A stretch of DNA of 6,948 bases. It comes from Mesoaciditogaceae bacterium (GTDB taxonomy: Bacteria; Thermotogota; Thermotogae; Mesoaciditogales; Mesoaciditogaceae). The notes under the pieces were generated by a model that worked only from the letters and a program-made list of their open reading frames with translations, was not told where the DNA came from and searched no databases. The stretch is taken from assembly GCA_015486145.1 (NCBI GenBank), contig WFSH01000059.1, forward strand, positions 1-6,948. Reading direction: 5' to 3'. Of this stretch, positions 1 through 3,946 are shown piece after piece; positions within the stretch are counted from its first letter, which is position 1; the number at the start of each line of letters is the position of its first letter. The position numbers were made by a program, and so were the translations under genes.

Positions 1-758
1 GGGCAAAGATTATGAAAGAAAGATTTGGCGTTACCAATCACTCTGCGATGCGCCTTAAGTTTCACACACAGACCTCTGGATCCACTCTAACGGCTCAGCA
101 ACCGGACAACAACATAATAAGAGTCACCCTTCAGGCCCTTGCGGCAGTACTTGGGGGAACGCAATCGTTGCACACAAACTCTCGCGACGAAGCGCTTGCA
201 CTTCCCACTGAAGAATCTGTCAGAATAGCTCTTCGGACTCAGCAAATAATAGCCTACGAATCCGGGGTTCCAAAAACGGTCGATCCGTTGGCCGGTTCTT
301 ATTACATAGAATCGCTCACAGATTCCATTGAAGAACGCGCTTTTGAATACATAAACAAGATTGAAGAGATGGGTGGAATGGTAAAAGCGATCGAATCTGG
401 TTATGTACAGCAGGAAATAAGTAACAGAGCTTACGAATACCAACAAGCCGTTGAATCTAATGAACAAATTGTGGTGGGCGTCAACAAATTTACCTCTGAT
501 GAAGAGCCACCAAAATCAACATTGAAAGTCGATGACACCACGGAGAAAGAACAGATCGAAAAATTACGAACTTTAAAAAAACACAGAAACAACGAAGAAG
601 TTAGAGGTGCCCTAAAAAGACTTGAAGAGATTGCAAGATCAAATGAAAATATCATGTACACCATCGTTGATGCCGTAAAGGCCTACGCCACTGTTGGAGA
701 AATTGCAAACGTTATGAGAAAAGTTTTTGGCGAGTACAAAGAATCGATCACGTTGTGA
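1..758 (+). CDS. mcmA1: Acyl-CoA mutase large (catalytic) subunit, probably methylmalonyl-CoA mutase, 3' part only
   Basis: This is the C-terminal 251 codons of the catalytic subunit of a B12-dependent acyl-CoA mutase, which isomerises methylmalonyl-CoA and succinyl-CoA by a radical mechanism in the cytoplasm. The frame is open from base 3, and the ATG at 12 is internal (AKIMKERFG is a family motif), so the gene starts upstream of the window. Family blocks seen in order are HTQTSGSTLTAQQP, LGGTQSLHTN, DEALALPTEES and VDPLAGSYYIE. A charged linker follows, then a C-terminal helical region that ends without a cobalamin domain; that domain is the next gene, so this is the split form (large subunits are usually near 550 residues). 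The residues that separate methylmalonyl-, isobutyryl- and hydroxyisobutyryl-CoA mutases lie upstream of the window, so the substrate is inferred. The family call is very secure. Confidence 0.95.
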   Translation, partial: AKIMKERFGVTNHSAMRLKFHTQTSGSTLTAQQPDNNIIRVTLQALAAVLGGTQSLHTNSRDEALALPTEESVRIALRTQQIIAYESGVPKTVDPLAGSYYIESLTDSIEERAFEYINKIEEMGGMVKAIESGYVQQEISNRAYEYQQAVESNEQIVVGVNKFTSDEEPPKSTLKVDDTTEKEQIEKLRTLKKHRNNEEVRGALKRLEEIARSNENIMYTIVDAVKAYATVGEIANVMRKVFGEYKESITL

Positions 759-771
759 GGAGGAGATTGAA

Positions 772-1164
772 ATGGTAAAAGTTATGATTGCAAAACCTGG
801 GCTTGATGGTCATGATAGAGGTGCAAAGGTTGTTGCCAGGGCCTTGAGGGACGCCGGGATGGAGGTTATATACACTGGAATCAGACAAACACCTGAGCAA
901 ATAGCACAAACGGCGGTAGATGAAGATGTTGATGTGCTTGGAATATCCATACTGTCTGGTGCACATATGAAACTGGTGCCTAAAATTCTCAAACTTCTCA
1001 AAGATAAAGGAAGTGATGTGCCGGTGTTTGTTGGGGGAATTATTCCAAGAGAAGATGCCGAAAAGTTGAAAGAGATGGGCGTCATAGAAGTCTACGGACC
1101 TGGAACTCCAACTTTGGAAATAGCGGAGCAGGTGAAAAGCTTTGTCGAACACTCAAATGCGTGA
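772..1164 (+). CDS. mcmA2: Cobalamin-binding small subunit of the acyl-CoA mutase
   Basis: A 130-residue B12-binding protein that carries adenosylcobalamin for the large subunit encoded just upstream. Visible motifs are DGHDRGAK at residues 12-19, where His14 of the DxHxxG motif is the expected lower cobalt ligand; the SxL motif in GISILSG (57-63); and the GG motif in FVGGIIP (86-92). These line the B12 nucleotide tail in this Rossmann-like domain. The length fits stand-alone small subunits (about 130-140 residues). The ATG at 772 is chosen because AGGAGG lies at 758-763, eight bases upstream and overlapping the stop of the large subunit; longer in-frame starts would overlap that gene with no ribosome-binding site. 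The 13-base gap to the large subunit implies one transcript and roughly equal production of both chains. Confidence 0.96.
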   Translation: MVKVMIAKPGLDGHDRGAKVVARALRDAGMEVIYTGIRQTPEQIAQTAVDEDVDVLGISILSGAHMKLVPKILKLLKDKGSDVPVFVGGIIPREDAEKLKEMGVIEVYGPGTPTLEIAEQVKSFVEHSNA

Positions 1165-2113
1165 AGACGAAATTTTGGAGGGAATCAGAGCTCACGACAG
1201 AAGGGCACTTGCTAAAATGCTCTCAATTTGTGAAAATGATCCCAATTTGGCAAATGTGATCCTCGATAAATTAGAAAAAAAGCGTTCACACGTGATTGGG
1301 ATCACCGGTAGTCCTGGAGTTGGAAAGTCGACGCTCATAAACGCCATTCTTGATAAAATGAACCAAGGTGTTGGTGAGAACGTTAATTCCATCAAAGACA
1401 TGGGAACAGCTACAAACAAAAAGAAAATAGGAGTTATTGTGGTAGATCCCTCGAGTCCATTCACCGGTGGTGCACTTCTTGGAGATCGTGTCAGGATGCA
1501 ATCACACGCCACTGAGGAGAATTTTTTCATAAGAAGTTTCGCAAACAGAGGAGCGCTCGGTGGACTTTCACCATCGATATACGAAGCGTGTGATGCTTTT
1601 GAGGCCTTTGGTATGGATAATGTGATAATTGAAACGGTTGGAGTGGGGCAATCTGAAGTGGAGATTACAAACATAGCCGACACGGTTGTTGTTGTTTTGT
1701 CACCAGACAACGGTGATGAAGTTCAGATGTTAAAAGCCGGACTCATGGAAATTGCGGACCTCTTCGTGATAAACAAAGCAGACAATCCGCGCTCACAGAT
1801 TTTGTTGTCAAGGCTTCGAAAGATGATGATAACTGGTGACAAGGATGTTGTCATATGTCTTACCAATGCTGTAACGGGTGAGGGCGTGGAAAAGTTGATC
1901 AAAGAACTCGATGACAGATTTTTTCAAATACTGTCAAACGGTGTTTTTTCTTTGAAAAGAAAAAAAAGACTTCTCCACCATGCACAATCGATCGTGAGAA
2001 GAGAGCTTGATGAGTTGATTCAAAAGTTCGAAAATGATGGGACAGAACTTAAAGAAATAAAAAAACGCTTGCTTGAGGAGTTATGTCGAAAAGCTCATAA
2101 AAACGGCAGTTAA
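1142..2113 (+). CDS. meaB: MeaB/ArgK-family GTPase, mutase-protecting chaperone
   Basis: A 323-residue G3E P-loop GTPase. MeaB proteins gate cobalamin loading and protect methylmalonyl-CoA mutase from inactivation, which fits its place after both mutase subunits. Motifs: Walker A GSPGVGKST (56-64), the family signature VDPSSPFTGGALLGDRVRM (101-119), ETVGVGQSE (164-172) and the guanine-specificity NKAD (211-214), then a charged helical C-terminal dimerisation arm. Start choice: TTG at 1142 has AGGTG at 1130-1134 seven bases upstream, giving a 23-base overlap with the small subunit. ATG at 1157 would give MREDEILEGI, which looks more typical of the family but lacks a nearby ribosome-binding site and would depend on coupling to the stop at 1162. 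Between Walker A and the VDPSS block there is an apparent insert of about 16 residues (near 74-94) compared with remembered homologues. Family is certain; start is uncertain by five codons. Confidence 0.95.
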   Translation: MSNTQMREDEILEGIRAHDRRALAKMLSICENDPNLANVILDKLEKKRSHVIGITGSPGVGKSTLINAILDKMNQGVGENVNSIKDMGTATNKKKIGVIVVDPSSPFTGGALLGDRVRMQSHATEENFFIRSFANRGALGGLSPSIYEACDAFEAFGMDNVIIETVGVGQSEVEITNIADTVVVVLSPDNGDEVQMLKAGLMEIADLFVINKADNPRSQILLSRLRKMMITGDKDVVICLTNAVTGEGVEKLIKELDDRFFQILSNGVFSLKRKKRLLHHAQSIVRRELDELIQKFENDGTELKEIKKRLLEELCRKAHKNGS

Positions 2114-2304
2114 CTTGCTCCCAACACTGCCATCATAACTATGGAAAGGAAAACACCAAAAACGCCCAAAATTAAATAAAACCACAGCGCCACTTTGCCT
2201 TCCACGATCTTTTTGTGACCATAATTTCTTAAGAGCAAAATATTCCAAATAACCGAGGCCCCTGAAGAAATCAACACAATTAGAAAGAACACGAATAAAA
2301 TCAT
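2110..2304 (-). CDS. Small two-helix membrane protein of unknown function
   Basis: A 64-residue reading frame that I do not recognise. It has two strongly hydrophobic segments (about residues 1-25 and 38-62) joined by a basic loop containing RNYGHKK, consistent with a helical hairpin whose loop is cytoplasmic. The ATG at 2304 has only a weak purine stretch (AAAAGAGA) before it; a TTG at 2322 would add MEKRDK but has no ribosome-binding site. Its TAA overlaps the meaB TAA on the other strand (shared bases 2111-2112). It lies downstream of hupB in the same direction, but the hairpin at 2324-2348 separates them and no promoter of its own is visible, so expression would need read-through from hupB. 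The hydrophobic pattern argues that it is real; weak start signals and unknown conservation argue for caution. Confidence 0.55.
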   Translation of the reverse strand: MILFVFFLIVLISSGASVIWNILLLRNYGHKKIVEGKVALWFYLILGVFGVFLSIVMMAVLGAS

Positions 2305-2323
2305 TTTGTCTCTTTTTTCCAAG

Positions 2324-2348
2324 AAAGCGCGCCAAGACGGCGCGCTTT
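2324..2348. terminator. Hairpin terminator between hupB and the small membrane protein, possibly bidirectional
   Basis: A perfect 10-bp stem, AAAGCGCGCC paired with GGCGCGCTTT, around a five-base loop (AAGAC). It begins five bases past the hupB stop. In the minus direction the stem is followed by only a broken T tract (TTTCTT); in the plus direction the tail is TTTT then A. It could therefore end hupB transcription and also catch transcripts running out of the mutase operon. The run of GC pairs makes it stable; termination itself is inferred. Confidence 0.75.
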
Positions 2349-2353
2349 TAAGC

Positions 2354-2626
2354 TTATTGAACTTGATCCTTAAGGGCTTTGCCAGGGCGGAATTTTGGAA
2401 CCTTTCTCGCAGCGATCTTTATCTTCTTTCCCGTCTGCGGGTTCCTGCCCTCGCGTGCAGCTCTCTTGGAAACCTCAAATGTCCCAAACCCCACAAGTTG
2501 AACTCTTTCGCCATTCGCAAGTGCATCAGAGATCGCATCCAAAGTTCCCTCGAGAATTTCCTTGATCTCTTTCTTGTGATATCCCGTGTTTTCTGATACT
2601 TGGTCTACCAGTTCTTTCTTGTTCAT
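2354..2626 (-). CDS. hup: HU-family nucleoid DNA-binding protein
   Basis: A 90-residue histone-like HU protein, the standard length for the family. HU dimers bend and compact DNA with little sequence specificity. The DNA-binding arm signature runs from residue 46 to 66 (GFGTFEV, then RNPQTGK). Pro63 in RNPQTG is the residue that intercalates at DNA kinks in HU/IHF proteins. The C-terminal block VPKFRPGKALK (76-86) is also typical, and the N-terminal MNKKELVDQV is the classic HU start. The ATG at 2626 is preceded on its strand by AAGGGGGAA with about seven bases of spacing; an upstream in-frame TTG at 2647 would add seven residues unlike the family and is rejected. A single-gene unit is likely, with a promoter at 2737-2765 and a hairpin past the stop. 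HU rather than IHF because no partner gene is nearby and the sequence fits the homodimer type. Confidence 0.97.
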   Translation of the reverse strand: MNKKELVDQVSENTGYHKKEIKEILEGTLDAISDALANGERVQLVGFGTFEVSKRAAREGRNPQTGKKIKIAARKVPKFRPGKALKDQVQ

Positions 2627-2736
2627 TAAAGTTCCCCCTTTCCTCAATGAGGTGAATTTTTAAAACTGCATTTGCCTGTTGTTGAAAGAACGTTTTAATG
2701 CCACACAAAAATTTTTTGAACCATCCCGTTTTAAGT

Positions 2737-2765
2737 ATGATACTACATTACAGCTCTTTATTCAA
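2737..2765 (-). promoter_or_regulatory. Probable sigma-70 promoter of the HU gene
   Basis: Read on the minus strand: TTGAAT (2765-2760), a 17-base spacer, then TATCAT (2742-2737). The -35 box matches four of six consensus bases and the -10 box five of six, with ideal spacing. Transcription would start near 2730, leaving a leader of about 100 bases. In that leader, CCTCA and TGAGG flank base 2647 just upstream of the ribosome-binding site; the arms are one base apart, so it is not a usable hairpin by itself. Confidence 0.6.
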
Positions 2766-3101
2766 GCCCTCAGCTACTGCATTTTAACTCAATAAAGAAT
2801 ATACAATAAAATTAGAATCGATCAAAATACTATTATTACAATGAAAATCGCAATTTTAGTAGAAAAACAAAGATAATCCAAGCTTTTCTCCATTAATCAC
2901 ATGTAAAGAGGAATAAACTGACTAAATCTTTGTTTTTCGCTAAATTCTGAGATTGACACTTGCAAGGGTTCTGAAATATTTCTCATTTACCTTTTTTCAG
3001 CTCAAACTATCCGATGATCATTCCTGGCCATTCTATTGTCATTTGGAGTCTAATTGGGTGTCTCCACCTTGTCATCAAGTAAAAGAACAAGCACCCTCGA
3101 A
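2766..3101. other. AT-rich intergenic stretch with no recognised gene
   Basis: No reading frame with a plausible ribosome-binding site or family resemblance was found on either strand. A perfect -35 hexamer TTGACA sits at 2953-2958 (plus), but the bases 17-18 downstream (ATATTT/TATTTC) are a poor -10, and no gene follows. CTGAAA at 2971-2976 and TTTCAG at 2995-3000 are inverted but widely spaced. I see no tRNA or recognisable structured RNA. Confidence 0.5.
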
Positions 3102-3129
3102 GTAGGGGCAATTCATGAATTGCCCCTAC
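3102..3129. repeat. Perfect 28-bp palindrome, REP-like element A
   Basis: The arm GTAGGGGCAATTCA (3102-3115) is followed directly by its exact reverse complement (3116-3129), with no loop base. Base 3101 against 3130 breaks the symmetry, so the element has sharp ends. One frame through it reads VGAIHELPL, a peptide I remember as a recurrent spurious annotation in many bacterial genomes, which suggests a dispersed repeat. It would form a cruciform or a long RNA hairpin. No T tract follows, so it is not a classic terminator. Confidence 0.85.
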
Positions 3130-3160
3130 AAACAGAAATAAATGCCGAATATTCTCAACA

Positions 3161-3295
3161 ACGTAGGGACACGGAATATCACGAAATTTTGTCATCATAT
3201 CCAACACGTAGGGGCACGGAATATCACGAAATTTTGTCATCATATCCAACACGTAGGGGCACGGAATATCACGAAATTTTGTCATCGTATCCAAC
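3161..3295. repeat. Three 45-bp direct tandem repeats
   Basis: Units lie at 3161-3205, 3206-3250 and 3251-3295, head to tail with no variable spacer. Each begins ACGTAGGGGCACGG and ends TCCAAC. Unit 1 differs from unit 2 at one base (A at 3169) and unit 3 differs at one base (G at 3287). The first arm of a fourth unit runs into palindrome B at 3296. Upstream, 3144-3160 looks like a further unit with its middle deleted (GAATAT, then CTCAAC). Because 45 is a multiple of three, reading frames stay open across the array on both strands, producing false ORFs. Confidence 0.95.
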
Positions 3296-3297
3296 AC

Positions 3298-3325
3298 GTA
3301 CGGGCACGGCATGCCGTGCCCGTAC
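3298..3325. repeat. Perfect 28-bp palindrome, REP-like element B
   Basis: The arm GTACGGGCACGGCA (3298-3311) is followed by its exact reverse complement (3312-3325). It has the same length and design as element A: ends are GTA, then G or C, then GGGCA. Compared with the arm in the tandem units (GTAGGGGCACGG), the fourth base is C and its partner on the other arm is also changed, so pairing is kept. It closes the 45-bp array: its left arm occupies the position of a fourth unit's start. Confidence 0.9.
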
Positions 3326-3332
3326 ACGTGCC

Positions 3333-3360
3333 GAAAGTTCCTACGAAACTTTCAGGATAA
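3333..3360 (+). repeat. Dispersed imperfect inverted repeat, copy 1
   Basis: GAAAGTT (3333-3339) and AACTTTC (3347-3353) form a 7-bp stem around a seven-base loop. Bases 3336-3355 match 6571-6590 at 17 of 20 positions on the same strand, and the similarity continues into ATAA and CTGT. It lies eight bases beyond palindrome B. Confidence 0.6.
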
Positions 3361-3456
3361 TGCTGTGGTCAAAGACTTCAATAAAAGAGCGAATCCGGTC
3401 CGGGACTTCAAAAAGATTACACTTACCGCTTGTAAAGCGTAAAAATTGAAATCTCA

Positions 3457-3505
3457 TAACTATTCAGTGTTCACTACTCACTGCTTACTTATCACTACTT
3501 ACGTG
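3457..3505. repeat. Degenerate 7-bp tandem repeat
   Basis: Seven consecutive heptamers read TAACTAT, TCAGTGT, TCACTAC, TCACTGC, TTACTTA, TCACTAC and TTACGTG, all variants of TCACTAC. The period is clear although copies diverge. No gene is associated. An adjoining imperfect hairpin (ACGTGCTTT at 3501-3509 with AAAGCATGT at 3519-3527, one G-T pair) follows; it has no T tract. Confidence 0.65.
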
Positions 3506-3541
3506 CTTTAAAAATGTCAAAGCATGTCGTTATTTAAAATA

Positions 3542-3583
3542 CTACCCACACAATCCCGGAGAGAACCATCCTTTTTTGTTCAT
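3542..3583 (-). pseudogene. 13-codon mini-ORF with good ribosome-binding site, likely gene remnant or tiny peptide
   Basis: Directly behind the SHOCT gene on the same strand, AAAGGAG (3599-3593) precedes an ATG at 3583 by nine bases. The frame reads MNKKGWFSPGLCG and then stops at TAG (3544-3542). Shifting frame past this point does not open a longer reading frame. The strong start signal so close to the previous stop suggests a third gene of the copper operon once began here and was lost to the repeat-rich DNA that follows, or that a very short peptide is made. No function can be assigned. Confidence 0.35.
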
Positions 3584-3599
3584 TTTGTTCATCTCCTTT

Positions 3600-3875
3600 C
3601 TAAAATCCTAAATCTCTTTTCATCTTCTCAAAATCTTCTCTACTTATTTCGCCGTTGGCGTATCTTCTCTTTAAGATTTCCAAAGCTTCTTCACTGTTGG
3701 TATATTTTTTGTACTGACGTTCCCCACGCCAAGGTGCGTAAACTATCCATTTAAAAATGTACACTATTCCAAAGACAAAGAGCACAAATCCCAACAGGCC
3801 TATTATCATCATGCCGATTCCTCCCAATCCAAACCATCCTATATTCCAACCCCATGGGCCACCGTACCACATCAT
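3600..3875 (-). CDS. Small membrane protein with C-terminal SHOCT domain
   Basis: A 91-residue protein. The N-terminal 16 residues are rich in Trp and Gly (MMWYGGPWGWN...). One long hydrophobic segment follows (about 17-46, starting FGLGGIGMMIIGLL), then a basic juxtamembrane stretch (WRGERQYKKY). The C-terminal SHOCT motif is at about 62-89: EEALEILKRRYANGEI, then SREDFEKMKRDL. SHOCT is a short helical oligomerisation motif common at protein ends. Small proteins of this layout often sit beside heavy-metal ATPase genes, but their biochemical role is not established. The ATG at 3875 is chosen for GAGGTG six bases upstream; an in-frame TTG at 3917 adds a polar tail and lacks such a signal. It lies 71 bases downstream of copA on the same strand with no terminator visible between them, so it is probably cotranscribed and copper-induced. 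Confidence 0.88.
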   Translation of the reverse strand: MMWYGGPWGWNIGWFGLGGIGMMIIGLLGFVLFVFGIVYIFKWIVYAPWRGERQYKKYTNSEEALEILKRRYANGEISREDFEKMKRDLGF

Positions 3876-3946
3876 TTTCCTCACCTCTTCTTTTTTAGTA
3901 TTCTTCGTAATTTCCAAGTAATTTTGAATTCATTCCGTTCATTTCT

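Noticed and set aside
2953..2982. Orphan promoter starting with a perfect TTGACA
   Set aside because: The -10 region at 17-18 bases is poor (ATATTT/TATTTC), and no gene or RNA structure follows.
3161..3311. CRISPR array
   Set aside because: The 45-bp units are contiguous and almost identical, with no unique spacers, no leader and no cas genes.
3374..3411. 8-bp direct repeat GACTTCAA, 30 bases apart, as a target-site duplication
   Set aside because: The 22 bases between the copies show no element or inverted ends; an 8-bp repeat alone is weak evidence.
3007..3449. Long overlapping reading frames on both strands across the repeats (106 and 131 codons)
   Set aside because: The 45-bp unit is a multiple of three, so any open unit keeps both strands open. 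The frames encode repeated peptides and the palindrome translation VGAIHELPL. No ribosome-binding site or domain is seen.
3895..3942. 15-codon frame MNGMNSKLLGNYEEY between copA and the SHOCT gene (minus strand)
   Set aside because: Only a weak purine stretch precedes the ATG and the frame overlaps the leader of the SHOCT gene. It could be chance, and there is no supporting feature.
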